From positions 1 through 50,388 of the forward strand of contig NZ_LGDD01000320.1 in assembly GCF_001279695.1 (NCBI RefSeq): a DNA stretch of 50,388 nucleotides, given 5' to 3'. This document shows positions 1 to 8,133 of this stretch, in pieces (the first letter of the stretch is position 1; each line of letters starts with the position of its first letter). Under the pieces are notes generated by a model. That model saw nothing but the letters and a program-made list of their open reading frames with translations. It was not told the DNA's origin and made no database searches. The translations under genes were made by a program, and so were the position numbers. The stretch comes from Streptomyces sp. WM6378. Its GTDB lineage: Bacteria; Actinomycetota; Actinomycetes; Streptomycetales; Streptomycetaceae.

Positions 1-1
1 C

Positions 2-82
2 GCCCTCGTAGAAATCACCCCCGACGGCACACTCCTGGCAGCCGCCGACCCCCGCAGGGACGGCGCCGCCGCAGGCGGCTAG
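2..82 (+). CDS. gamma-glutamyltransferase, C-terminal end (partial)
   Basis: The window opens inside a reading frame that ends at TAG 80-82. The 26 visible residues include VEITPDGTLLAAADPRRDG and then a short Ala/Gly tail. This matches the C-terminal end of gamma-glutamyltranspeptidases, where a beta strand of the small subunit is followed by an Asp-Pro-Arg-Arg-Asp-Gly turn. The enzyme would transfer or hydrolyse gamma-glutamyl groups of glutathione-like peptides. The catalytic Thr and most of the protein lie outside the window, so the assignment rests on the tail alone. Confidence 0.6.
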   Translation, partial: ALVEITPDGTLLAAADPRRDGAAAGG

Positions 83-127
83 ATCGAAATCCTCACCCCC
101 GCATAGACGCCCGCCGGCAGAACCCGG

Positions 128-264
128 AGCCGGGACCCGATCGCCGAGATCCGCCTGCTGGACAAGAAGCTCCTGGACAACTCCACGCAGATACAGGGCC
201 TCGTGGAGGCGGCGGACAGCATGTTGATGGACACATCTGGCATCGGTCTGGTCGGGGCCGGCCA
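128..264 (+). pseudogene. IS110-family transposase remnant (tentative)
   Basis: One frame reads about 44 residues that resemble the middle of IS110-type transposases: EIRLLDKKLLDNSTQIQ, then a Leu-Val-Glu-Ala segment and a SGIGLVGAG hairpin-like motif, which in the family is usually GIGPV. There is no start, the flanking frame is unrelated, and the frame runs into a stop at about 300. I read it as an isolated internal fragment. A more complete but also broken IS110 gene lies at 41283-42541. Confidence 0.4.
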
Positions 265-620
265 CCGTCCTCCTGCTCGGTGTCGATGCCGCAGGAAATG
301 ACACTGCGCACTTCACCTCGCGCAGCAGGTCCTCGCCTTCGGTGCGTGGCCGGGTTGGTGGGACAGGACCAGGATGAGGGCCTGATGGTCTTGATCGGCA
401 AGGTGAGGGCTGACGCGACGGCCGCCGTCCGTGAGGGCTGCCCGGGCCAGGAGTACGGTCGCCTCGGTGATGTTCGCTTCCCGGTCGCTGTCCAGGCTGT
501 AGCCCCACTCGGCCAGCTTGCCGATGACATGCCGGCCCGCTTTCGCGGGTGGCCAAGCGGCGTTCTCCAGCGCCCAGTTCGCCGCCCTACGGTTCGCAAT
601 CCTCGCCGCCAGACGCGGGC
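262..620 (-). pseudogene. degenerate ATP-binding regulator-like fragment
   Basis: On the minus strand one frame gives GRHVIGKLAEWGYSLDSD, then DGGRRVSPHLADQDHQALIL and VLSHQPGHA. This is the rhythm of the small GHKL/HATPase domains found in Streptomyces anti-sigma-type regulators. At about 313 the frame hits a stop. The matching continuation (GEVRSVISCGIDTEQEDGG) sits in another frame at 255-310. With no start and at least one frameshift, this is a decayed gene. The family call is a guess from pattern; decay is better supported than identity. Confidence 0.35.
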
Positions 621-639
621 GCACCAAGACCGAGAGCTG

Positions 640-879
640 TATGTCACCGAAGCGTCCGACGAAGCCCTGGCGAAAGCGGAGAGCCTGCCGAAGGCCGAGG
701 CCGAGCGGTCCGGCTTCACCGGCTCGCCGACCATCCTCGCCGACGGGCGCGACCCCTTCGCCGAGCCGGGCCGCGCTCCCGGTGTGGCGTGCCGGGTGTA
801 CCGGAGCGCGGACGGCCTGGCGGGCGTGCCCGCCCTCGATGAGCTGCGCGACGCGCTCCGGACCGCTGCCGGGGGTTGA
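640..879 (+). pseudogene. thioredoxin-fold/alkylmercury-lyase-associated protein, C-terminal fragment
   Basis: About 80 residues end at TGA 877-879. They contain the motif GSPTILADGRDPFAEPG, then ACRVYRSADGLAGVP and a final helix. The Gly-Ser-Pro-Thr cis-proline-like turn, Asp-Gly-Arg-Asp-Pro-Phe and Cys-Arg-Val-Tyr match the C-terminal half of small actinobacterial thioredoxin-fold proteins often annotated beside alkylmercury lyase. The N-terminal redox half is absent, and the upstream sequence belongs to an unrelated minus-strand remnant, so I treat it as truncated. Confidence 0.35.
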
Positions 880-1124
880 ACCGGGGCGGGCCGTCACGGC
901 GCCTTTGCCTCCCGCCCCGGAGATCAGTCCGGCCGACCGTACAGGTGCCGTCGCGCGGTCAGCGGGGGTGGGCGGCGAAGAAGAGGCAGGCACGCCCGTC
1001 GAACTCGGCGCACCCTACGCCGCGCGAGCAGTACGGGCGTAGGTCTGAGCGCAGGGACCGAACGGCCTTGAGGGTCACCCAGAGGGGCCCCGATCCCCCG
1101 CACCCCTTCCCAGGAGTGACTTTC

Positions 1125-1300
1125 ATGGGCATCCAGGACCAGTGCAAGGACAAGGCGCAGGAGCTCGCGGACCAGGCGAAGTCGCGAAGCTTCCCGGTGA
1201 CAAGGCCGAGGCCTCTGAGCGGGCCTCGCAGGCGCAGGACCGGGCGAAGCAGCGGGCGCAGGAAACTGCCGACGACCTGCGGGACGAGTTCGACGCCTGA
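1125..1300 (+). pseudogene. small charged CsbD-like stress protein, frameshifted
   Basis: An ATG at 1125 follows an AGGAG site and begins MGIQDQCKDKAQELADQAK. At about 1182-1190 the frame is lost. The next frame continues KLPGDKAEASERASQAQ and ends RDEFDA at TGA 1298-1300. Joined, the two parts give an approximately 58-residue Lys/Glu/Ala-rich helical protein of the CsbD-like or LEA-like kind common in Streptomyces. A one-base indel in the AAGTCGCGAAGC stretch explains the break. A sequencing error cannot be excluded. Confidence 0.5.
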
Positions 1301-1466
1301 CACGCGGTTCTACTTGCGGCGTCGGCCCTCGACCCGAGCGGTGCGAGGGTTGCGGGACAGAGTGCATGCGGCGACCGTCATCTCGAGGGCCGAACGGTCG
1401 GTGTCCGCCAGGTTGTCGACCGCAACCCCGAACTCCGGAGCAGGGAGCATCTCGCTTACCGGGTCA

Positions 1467-2474
1467 TCAGGCGTTGATGGCCGCTATGAGTTCGTCCCGG
1501 CCGCAGGTGCCGGTCTTGCGGAAGAGTGCTTTCAGGTAATCGTCCACGGTGTGGGCGGACAGGTCGAGCAGCCGGGCGATCCGTTTGGGAGTGGTGCCGT
1601 CGTGCAGGTACCGCATGACCTGCCGTTCGCGGGTGGTGATCTGGTACCAGTCGCAGAACGTGGGGAGCAGCAGTGTGCCGGTCGCGCGCTGGACCGTGAT
1701 CGCGACGTCGCCGTTGTCGCCGAGGGGTTGTGCCTCGATCGCGGTCCAGCCGGAGACCGCGGACCTGAAGCAGATCCGCGGGTATCGGCGGCTCGGGTCG
1801 CGGGCGTGTTCGTGGGCCTCGAAGGACAGGGCAGCGAGGAAGGATTCGAGGAGCCAGCCCGGGACCGCGTCCTGCGGCGCCTCCGCGGCCAGCCACTGCC
1901 GGGCTACGGACGTCATCGCCTGGATCTTGCCGTCCGCGCCGACCACGAGCATGCCCGGCGGCAGCCCGTCCGCCGTGGGCGCGACGGGCCGCGCTGTCAC
2001 GCTGCCGCGTAGCGCGGCGATGAGCGGCCGTCCGACTGCGGCGATCGAGTGCATGTCGTCAGCGTCGAACGGCCGGCCGCCCGTGGCGCGCGTCAGGCTG
2101 AGCAGCCCCCATACGCCGCGCGTGTCCCGCAGCACCAGGCACAGCTCCTCGCCGACGCCGAACACGCCCAGCGGAACGCTGAGATCCACGACGCCCACCG
2201 GCACGGTCTGCCGCGCGAGACGGGCCAGTTCGGGCAGTCCGGCGGCAAAGCTGCTGACGCTCATCAGCTCGCGGCCGAGATCGGGCCCGTACCCGTGCCA
2301 GAACCCCAGCGCGCTGATGCCCACCCCCAGTGACGGGTTCATGACGCCGCACCGCAATCCGTCGTGCGCCACGACGGGCGCGATCACCCGGGACAGCGCC
2401 GCCCCCGTTTCTTCCGTCCCCGCGCCCGGTACCAGCGCCGCGCGCAGCTCCCCCGACAGCCGATCATTCACCAC
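1467..2474 (-). CDS. LuxR-family transcriptional regulator
   Basis: This 335-residue protein ends in a LuxR-type helix-turn-helix. The last 60 residues contain TTRERQVMRYLHDG, PKRIARLLDLSAHTVDDYLK and ALFRKTG, the normal GerE/LuxR four-helix pattern (TxRE, IA, S.hTVxxhl). The preceding 270 residues have no P-loop and read like a GAF/PAS-type sensory region, with a VVGADGKIQAMT strand near residue 180. It would bind DNA as a dimer and respond to an unknown signal. It is divergent from the secreted lectin gene at 2636, so it may control that gene, but no operator was identified. The minus-strand start is at 2474. Confidence 0.88.
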   Translation of the reverse strand: MVNDRLSGELRAALVPGAGTEETGAALSRVIAPVVAHDGLRCGVMNPSLGVGISALGFWHGYGPDLGRELMSVSSFAAGLPELARLARQTVPVGVVDLSVPLGVFGVGEELCLVLRDTRGVWGLLSLTRATGGRPFDADDMHSIAAVGRPLIAALRGSVTARPVAPTADGLPPGMLVVGADGKIQAMTSVARQWLAAEAPQDAVPGWLLESFLAALSFEAHEHARDPSRRYPRICFRSAVSGWTAIEAQPLGDNGDVAITVQRATGTLLLPTFCDWYQITTRERQVMRYLHDGTTPKRIARLLDLSAHTVDDYLKALFRKTGTCGRDELIAAINA

Positions 2475-2544
2475 ACCCGCAGTGTGGGTCCGCAGTCACA
2501 GGACGGACAAGCGCTTTATTACGTACATTCCGGCCCACCGGCAA

Positions 2545-2562
2545 CCCCCGGAATCCCGGGGG
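2545..2562. terminator. 7-bp GC hairpin with T-rich flank
   Basis: CCCCCGG (2545-2551), loop AATC, CCGGGGG (2556-2562) is a perfect inverted repeat followed by TTCTTCCT. It lies in the divergent spacer between the LuxR regulator and the lectin gene, 74 bp before the lectin start. It could be an attenuator in the lectin leader or a factor-independent terminator for read-through. Confidence 0.45.
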
Positions 2563-2635
2563 TTCTTCCTGACTCCTGACCTTGCGAACCTCGATTAGGC
2601 ACATCGCCGATCACTGCAGGTATCAGGAGACAACC

Positions 2636-3148
2636 ATGACGTCGACAACGAAGCGCTCGGCCATCGCACTCCTCGGGCTCGCGCTGACCGGATCACTGAT
2701 CAGCTCCACCGCCTCGGCATACACCCCGGCGGACGCCGCTCCCGCGGTGACGACCAAACCACTCGCCGGTTTCATGCTGGCCTCCAACATGAACAACCGG
2801 TGCCTGACGGTAGTCGGTGCCAACAACCTCCCGGGCGCGGCCGTCTACATGCAGGACTGCGACGGTTCCCCGGGGCAGCGCTGGTACTTCATCGGTAACC
2901 AGCTGCACACCGACGTCAGCCCCAACTACTGCCTCGACGTCGCCTGGAACAACCACGACATCGGCGCCGCGGTGAACATGTGGAAGTGCATCGGCGGGGA
3001 CGCCCAGACCTGGAACTGGTCCGGCACCAAGCTCCAGAACGCCAACGGCAACGTCCTCGACATCTCCCACTCGAACCCAGCAAACGGTGCCGCGGTCCAG
3101 ATGTGGAACCCCGGCGAATCAGCTTCACAGGACTGGCACATGAGCTGA
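2636..3148 (+). CDS. secreted ricin-type beta-trefoil lectin
   Basis: The ATG at 2636 follows CAGGAGA and starts a 170-residue protein. Residues 1-28 form a Sec signal peptide (Lys/Arg n-region, IALLGLALTGSLISS core, cleavage after AxA near SASAY). The rest is one ricin B-type carbohydrate-binding trefoil: each of three repeats carries the Q-x-W motif (GQRWYF, AQTWNW, SQDWHM), with Asn/Cys-rich turns such as NNRCLTV and NYCLDV. Paired cysteines suggest disulfides outside the cell. No catalytic domain is attached, so it is a stand-alone sugar-binding protein. A second secreted lectin of a different fold lies at 25589. Confidence 0.9.
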   Translation: MTSTTKRSAIALLGLALTGSLISSTASAYTPADAAPAVTTKPLAGFMLASNMNNRCLTVVGANNLPGAAVYMQDCDGSPGQRWYFIGNQLHTDVSPNYCLDVAWNNHDIGAAVNMWKCIGGDAQTWNWSGTKLQNANGNVLDISHSNPANGAAVQMWNPGESASQDWHMS

Positions 3149-3622
3149 ACAAGGAGTCCCGGATCCAGACGGACCGTCACCGGTCATCCCGCTGGCGGCC
3201 GAAGCGCACCTCCAAGTGGCTGGCGTTGGCGGGACGGGAACGGCGAGCGGCTGCACCTGCGGCGGCCCAACCCGGGCGCAGCCGGTCGAGGGCGCGGGTG
3301 TCGGAGCACAGCGGGAGGCCGGGGCGACGAGGGTGCGGGGCAGCGGCGGGCGGAGTGCCGACCAAGGTCAAAACGCCCGCCGCTGACTCCCCATCATCCC
3401 AGGCGGACACCGCTGCGAGGCACCGTTACCGGCCTCGCATGCGTGCCGAACCTGCCCGCACTCCGGACAGCCCTTTGACCCGCATCAACTCGTCATTGCC
3501 ATAGAGAGCGGGTGCGCAGCCGCTCCAGAGGGGGCAGCCAGCGTGGAGGCCGCGCCCTCGTACGGGGTGACGCAGAGCCGTTCGTGTCCCTGCACACGGA
3601 CCCGGACGCTATCTCTTGACAC
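3149..3622. other. 474-bp stretch without a recognisable gene
   Basis: Long open frames here are GC-bias artefacts, with Arg/Ala/Pro-rich translations and no credible starts. I saw no clear terminator, RNA gene or repeat. Confidence 0.5.
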
Positions 3623-4323
3623 ATGATCACTTCTCGCGGGTGGCTGCGCGCCGCCACCGCCTTGGCCGGTCTCGCCGCCGCCCTTGCCCCCGCCACTGTG
3701 GCATCCGCAACCACCACCACCGCCTCAGTCACATCACAGCCCGTCCCGGCGCTGCGGCGGGCCTTGCCGGAGCCGCCCCCGGCCGAGGTCGCCCGGGGCG
3801 AGCTCGGCGACCTGAACGTCGAGGTGCCGCACGCGATGTCCGGGTACAGCCGGGCCAAGTTCCCGCGCTGGGCCAGGCAAGGCAGTACGGCGAGTGCGAC
3901 ACCCGCGAGGTCGTCCTGCAGCGCGACGGAAAGGACGTGGACCAGGACGACAAGTGAAGGGCCGTGTCCGGCACTTGGCACAGCGAGTACGACGGCAAGA
4001 CCCTGACCGCCTCCGGCCAGGTCGACATCGACCACATGGTGCCCCTCGCCGCCAGCTGGCGGGCCGGAGCCGACCTGTGGGACACCGCCAAGCGGAAGGC
4101 CTTCGCCAACGACCTGGAACACTCCCAGCTGATCGCCATCTCCGCCGCCTCCAACCGGTCCAAGGGCGACCGGACCCCGGACCTGTGGAAGCCGCCGCTG
4201 CGCTCTCCTACTGGTGCACTTACCCCGCGCCTGGATCGACGTGAAGCACCTCTACCAACTCAACGTCACCGAGACAGAGAAGGCGGCGCTCGGCGAGATG
4301 CTCGACACCTGCCCGGACAGCTG
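3623..4323 (+). pseudogene. secreted HNH-family endonuclease, multiply broken
   Basis: The remnant starts at ATG 3623 with a clean signal peptide (GWLRAATALAGLAAALAP...ASA). It continues through LGDLNVEVPHAMSGYSR and then changes frame at about 3880 to EVVLQRDGKDVDQDDK. An in-frame TGA at 3955-3957 sits where a Cys codon (TGC) would fit. The frame resumes with SGTWHSEYDGKTLTASGQ, the metal-site motif VDIDHMVPLA and SNRSKGDR. A further frameshift at about 4207 precedes the YQLNVTETEKAALGEMLD tail, which ends at TGA 4321-4323. Intact relatives are about 220-residue secreted DNases with the DxDHxxPL core. Two frameshifts and one nonsense change make this copy inactive. Confidence 0.8.
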
Positions 4324-4383
4324 ATGCCCGCCCCGGAACCGGCGGTGTGCGACGACCAGGTCACCGCCGGACCGGGCGGCGCC

Positions 4384-4602
4384 ATGACCGATCAGGTCGG
4401 CGTCATCACCGGCGACCTCACCATCCACACCACCCGGCGGGCCGACCACCTGGTCGCCATCGCGATCCAGTACACCGGCGCCGACGAGTGGTACGCCCTC
4501 ACCGGCAGCCCGGTTGCCGTGCCCGACGGCGAACTGGAGGCGTACCACGAGCGCGTCCTGGGCGCCGTCGAACACGGCGCGGAAGCCGTAGCCCCCACCT
4601 GA
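4384..4602 (+). CDS. conserved small protein of unknown function
   Basis: Seventy-two residues, ending at TGA 4600-4602. It contains a short beta-rich core (GVITGDLTIHTTRR, LVAIAIQYTGADEWYALTG) and a C-terminal helix (ELEAYHERVLGAVEHG). It has no signal peptide or membrane segment. I recall similar small proteins in Streptomyces but no function. The frame is open upstream to an ATG at 4324, just after the stop of the HNH pseudogene. I prefer 4384 because the 20 residues before it look non-conserved, although neither start has a strong ribosome binding site. Confidence 0.55.
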   Translation: MTDQVGVITGDLTIHTTRRADHLVAIAIQYTGADEWYALTGSPVAVPDGELEAYHERVLGAVEHGAEAVAPT

Positions 4603-4808
4603 ACAGGACAACGCCGACCGCGGTTCAGGCCAGGCTGATCCTCAACTGCAGGGAGTGCCGACTCACTACCAGGGGCCGGACGTTGGCTCGGCCGAACTCC
4701 GCCTGCCGCGGGTTCTCCGCCACGTCCCGCAGGTCCAGGCGGCAGTTCGCCCGGCGTCGCAAGCCCCAGGTTTCAGGATTGCCGGTGGGCGTGGACTCCT
4801 GCCTCTGC

Positions 4809-5231
4809 CTACTGCCAGTCTTTGGCGAGCTTGTAGGACCATTCGAAATCGACGTCCACCGTCCCCTCATCTCCGATGACCCGACTGCGGACGCTGTAAG
4901 TGCCGGAACGGGCCTGTAATCCGGTGGGCGCCTCCTCCGCGGGAAGCTCCTTCTTGCACGGGCTTCCGTCAGGTGAGGGACCGTACGAACCGAGCACGGC
5001 TTCCAGCTTGTCCACCGTGATGCCCGCACGCTTGACCACGTGGATGTACCTCATGCCCGAGGTGTCCCCGTGGTTCACACGGAACTCCAGGCCGAGGCTG
5101 TACTCCACGCCTTCCTTGATGACGACCGGGCCGGCCGCAAGGCGGCCATCGGCAGGGTCCAGCCTCCGCCGCTCGCGCCCTTCGGAACTCACCGTCAGCG
5201 CCAGCAGGACGAACTCGGGCTCTTCACTCAT
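4809..5231 (-). CDS. RhoGDI-like protein (Rho GDP-dissociation-inhibitor fold)
   Basis: The ATG at 5231 follows GAGGGGATCTG, a strong ribosome binding site. The 140-residue product aligns by eye along its length with the immunoglobulin-like domain of eukaryotic RhoGDI. It has VVIKEGVEYSLGLEFRVN (RhoGDI: FVLKEGVEYRIKISFRVN), SGMRYIHVVKRAGITVDK (SGMKYIQHTYRKGVKIDK), LGSYGPSPDG (VGSYGPRAEE), AEEAPTGLQARSGTYSVRSR (VEEAPKGMLARGSYSIKSR) and FEWSYKLAKDW (WEWNLTIKKDW). RhoGDI extracts prenylated Rho GTPases from membranes through this domain. The N-terminal regulatory arm that inhibits nucleotide exchange in eukaryotes is mostly missing. Bacteria generally lack geranylgeranylated Rho proteins, so the ligand here is unknown. 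It stands alone between debris on both sides. Confidence 0.85.
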   Translation of the reverse strand: MSEEPEFVLLALTVSSEGRERRRLDPADGRLAAGPVVIKEGVEYSLGLEFRVNHGDTSGMRYIHVVKRAGITVDKLEAVLGSYGPSPDGSPCKKELPAEEAPTGLQARSGTYSVRSRVIGDEGTVDVDFEWSYKLAKDWQ

Positions 5232-6111
5232 CAGATCCCCTCACAATTGGATGCGGTCAGGCGAAATTCGAGGACAACCTAACCAACCCGAAGATCACGA
5301 CGCGGCTCACACAGAAGATCAGACGCGAGAGGTTCTCAGAACGGCCGAAACCGATACCGTCCCCAGACTGCCGCCCGCAGAACCCTCTCAACCGGCCCCG
5401 GGGCCGGGCGCGAATGCCTGTCAGACGGTGGTGGCCAGCCAGCCGACCTGCTCCGCCGTGTGCTTGCCACCACTCATGACGCTGCAGGAGCTCAGCTTCG
5501 GCGTCGATGCCACGTTTACGGCCGGACCGTTTGAGCGCGGCCCGCAGCCGAGCAAGGACGATCCGGGCATCGGGGCGGGTCAGCCCGCCGAGCCTGCCCT
5601 GGAAGGCTGCGAGGGCGGCCGGGTAGCCCGTACCGCAGCGGTAAGAACCTCCCGCCTGAGCGGGGGACCCGGAGGCGGGCAGGACCGGATGCCCAATGTG
5701 GCAGCACCAGTTGCGTCACCGCCGGTGGTGCCGCACGTGCATGCTCTCGGCGGAGGCGAGCAGGGCGACGATGTCGCCCACTGCTCCGCTCGCGCCGAGA
5801 CGGAGCGCGTCGTCGACGATCGCCAGGAGCTGGTCCTCGCCCGTCGCGGTGAAGTAGTCGCGGGCGTAGTGCAGGCATCAGGCTCACACCGGGTATGCCC
5901 TACCCCACAACGCCGCGTGCCGACCATACTCCACCACCGCGCATCGCCAAGCACCTGACTCTGATCAATGCGTGGGCGTCGTCATGGTCGATGCCCGACC
6001 CTGCGGCTGATGGCTCCGAGTCGGCGGGTGAGACCGTCCAAATCGAGTTCGCCGAAATGGCGATTGAGTAGGGCCAGGCAACACCTCACCTCCGCCATAA
6101 CAGAGCCCGCT
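5232..6111. other. 880-bp gene-poor stretch with coding debris
   Basis: No intact gene is visible. Two minus-strand scraps look once-coding. One at about 5415-5640 reads GRLGGLTRPDARIVLARLR and ALKRSGRKRGIDAEAELLQ, reminiscent of IS110-type transposases. The other at 5717-5877 reads YARDYFTATGEDQLLAIVDD and GASGAVGDIVALLASAESM, ends at a stop, has no start and is not recognised. A plus-strand frame ending at TAG 6068-6070 (GETVQIEFAEMAIE) may be the tail of a further lost gene. Confidence 0.4.
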
Positions 6112-6147
6112 CCTCACCCTGCCCAAGCAAGCATGGGCAGGGTGAGG
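6112..6147. terminator. perfect 14-bp hairpin terminator
   Basis: CCTCACCCTGCCCA (6112-6125) and TGGGCAGGGTGAGG (6134-6147) are exact reverse complements around an 8-nt loop. A stem this long and perfect usually marks a gene end, here about 40 bp after the TAG at 6068-6070 on the plus strand. It suggests a real gene once ended there. Confidence 0.7.
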
Positions 6148-6279
6148 CCTAATCAACCTCCAGTCCAACCGTCTGTGGGCGGACCACGGTCGCTCAAAGA
6201 GGTGATCTGTCCGCCGCCGTCGAACCGTGCCGGGGTGGGTCGGCGTCGCCCGGAGTATGACGCCGATCAATAACGGTAT

Positions 6280-6486
6280 GTGTCCGAGCCGGGCCTGGTC
6301 GTTCTGGACATCCTGGTCGTTCTGGACATCACCGCCGCGGACGAGGCGACCGCCCTTGCCGTGCAATCCGAGCTGGAACAGTGGTGGGCGACGTCCGGGG
6401 CCGCCACCGTGCGGCGCACTCCCGGCGCGCCGGGAGTGCAGATTCGCGTGTACTCGGACCTCCGGCGCGCCGGCACCCAGGCGTAG
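6280..6486 (+). CDS. DUF6207-like small protein with internal duplication
   Basis: A GTG at 6280 is the only start in frame after TAA 6271-6273. The product is 68 residues: EPGLVVLDI, then a helix (TAADEATALAVQSELEQWW), ATSGAATVRR, PGVQIRVYSD and LRRAGTQA. This is the layout of the small DUF6207 proteins common in Streptomyces, whose role is unknown. The N-terminal strand is present twice (VVLDILVVLDI) because of an 18-bp tandem repeat, and the normal extra N-terminal residues are missing, so the gene may be non-functional. No good ribosome binding site precedes it. Confidence 0.6.
   Translation: MSEPGLVVLDILVVLDITAADEATALAVQSELEQWWATSGAATVRRTPGAPGVQIRVYSDLRRAGTQA
6295..6330 (+). repeat. 18-bp perfect tandem duplication
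   Basis: CTGGTCGTTCTGGACATC occurs twice back to back (6295-6312, 6313-6330). It keeps the reading frame and duplicates six residues (LVVLDI) in the DUF6207-like gene. Confidence 0.9.
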
Positions 6487-6936
6487 CGCTGCCCCGGGGC
6501 CGGCAGAGCATGCGCGATGTGGACCCCTTGTCTTGCGCACGGTCTCGGTCTCCCGCTCGGCCCGCTGTGCCGTACGCCGCTCCGACTCGAGTACGGCCGC
6601 ACCCGCCGTACGTCGATTCCGTGGCGGGTGGGCTTGTGCGGTTGTGGCGCAGCATTCGCACGGGTCGGTCAGGTCTCGTAGTGGTGGCGCATCGCTTGCG
6701 CCCACTGCTGGGGCGGGCGGCCTCGCAGCCAGCACGGCGACGTCCGGTGATCCACGCGCGGGCCGGGTAGGGCAGTTGGGCTGAGGGGCGCCACCGACGC
6801 CCAACTGCAGTTGAAGGGGAGGACCCCGAAGAAGTACGCACCTCAAGAACGCACGCGCTGGAGCAGGCACCCACGTGAACTACGCGTCAGGCGAACAGTC
6901 CCGCCTTTCGGTGAACCTCGTCCCACAGTGGTGACC
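6487..6936. other. 450-bp stretch without a supported gene
   Basis: Only GC-bias open frames are seen. A minus-strand frame reads DLTDPCECCATTAQAHPP, which has some coding flavour, but it matches nothing I know and has no plausible start. Confidence 0.45.
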
Positions 6937-7698
6937 ATGTTGAACCGAGTAGCCGTCCTGTCCGACATCCACGGAGTCCTGCCTGCCCTGGAGGCCGTGC
7001 TCGCCGAACCAGACGTGAGCGCCGCCGATCGCATCGTGCTGACCGGCGACATCACCGCCGGCCCGCAGCCGACCCAGGTCCTCGACCTGCTGGTCAGTCT
7101 CGGCGACCGGATCGCCTGGGTCAGCGGCAACGCCGACCGCGAACTCCTCGAATACCGCCGCGGCCAACGCGACTCGATCCCCGATCCAATTGCTCCCTGG
7201 GCCGCCGAACAGCTACACGAAGACCACCTCGACCTCCTCGGCCAGCTGCCCCGATCACTCTCTCTGCCCGTGCGCGGCCTGGGGAAGGTGCTGTTCTGCC
7301 ACGCCACCCCTCGTGACGATGAAGAGGTCGTCCTGGTGGACTCACGCCTTGACCGCTGGCGAGAGGTCTTCAGCGAGCTTGACTCCGATGTCCACACGGT
7401 GGTCTGCGGTCATACGCACATGCCGTTCGTCCGCCTCGCTCACGGCCGACTCGTGGTCAACCCCGGCAGCATCGGCATGCCCTATGGGCGGGCGGGAGCC
7501 CACTGGGCACTTCTGGGCCCCGGCGTCGAACTGCGATCGACCACCTTCGACGCGGAAGCTGCCATCACCCAGGTCACGCAGGACTCCTCCTACCCCGAAA
7601 TCGCCGAGTGGGCCGACTACTTCCTTCATGCTCGGGCAACCGACGCAGACGCTCTCGAAGCCTTCGCACCGCGGGACGGGCGCAGTGATGCACCGTGA
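6937..7698 (+). CDS. metallophosphoesterase (YfcE/MJ0936-type)
   Basis: This 253-residue calcineurin-like phosphoesterase has the motifs in order: VAVLSDIHG (DxH) near residue 6, VLTGDITAGP (GDxx) near 41, WVSGNADRE (GNxD) near 68, LFCHATP near 121, VVCGHTHMPF (GHTH) near 154 and VNPGSIGMP near 171. These residues ligate a two-metal centre that hydrolyses phosphodiesters or phosphomonoesters; the physiological substrate is unknown. The protein is cytosolic. The ATG at 6937 is preceded by two in-frame GTG codons at 6928 and 6931; homology begins at MLNRVAVLSDIHG, so I chose the ATG. No operon partners are evident. Confidence 0.9.
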   Translation: MLNRVAVLSDIHGVLPALEAVLAEPDVSAADRIVLTGDITAGPQPTQVLDLLVSLGDRIAWVSGNADRELLEYRRGQRDSIPDPIAPWAAEQLHEDHLDLLGQLPRSLSLPVRGLGKVLFCHATPRDDEEVVLVDSRLDRWREVFSELDSDVHTVVCGHTHMPFVRLAHGRLVVNPGSIGMPYGRAGAHWALLGPGVELRSTTFDAEAAITQVTQDSSYPEIAEWADYFLHARATDADALEAFAPRDGRSDAP

Positions 7699-8133
7699 CA
7701 TCGCGCGCCACCGTCCTCATGAACCACCCACCAAAGCGTGTGATCTGCATCGCACACATGGAGGTGGAATGCAACACAGCCGATGGACTGCGTCACGAAA
7801 GGATCCACATCGACACGCCTGCTCATTCGCTACACGGGGTCATCCGCACACGGCCTCTGCGGACACAAGCAGGATCTTTTCGTCACCGACGCCATCATGA
7901 ACGGACTGCCCCCGCACAGGTGTCCATCGGCACCTGCGCACGCGCCTCCGAGGGTCACCAGGCCCGCGTCTAGCAGCGCTGCCAAGGTCTGCGCGCGGGT
8001 GATCTGCTGAAGCTGCCACGGTCGCGAAGGTGCGGCAGGGACTTCGCCGACGAGCCCTACGAGATGGCCACTGCGGGTGGGTACGGCCCAGGCCGGGAAC
8101 CGCTCCCCGGGGACACGCCGTCAGGAGATCGAG
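7699..8133. other. 435-bp stretch without a supported gene
   Basis: Several overlapping frames are open, but none has a credible start plus a recognisable or compositionally normal product. No repeat or hairpin stands out. Confidence 0.4.

Noticed and set aside
5965..6870. 301-codon minus-strand frame
   Set aside because: It overlaps the DUF6207-like gene and a perfect terminator hairpin. Composition is Arg/Pro-rich and no family is visible.
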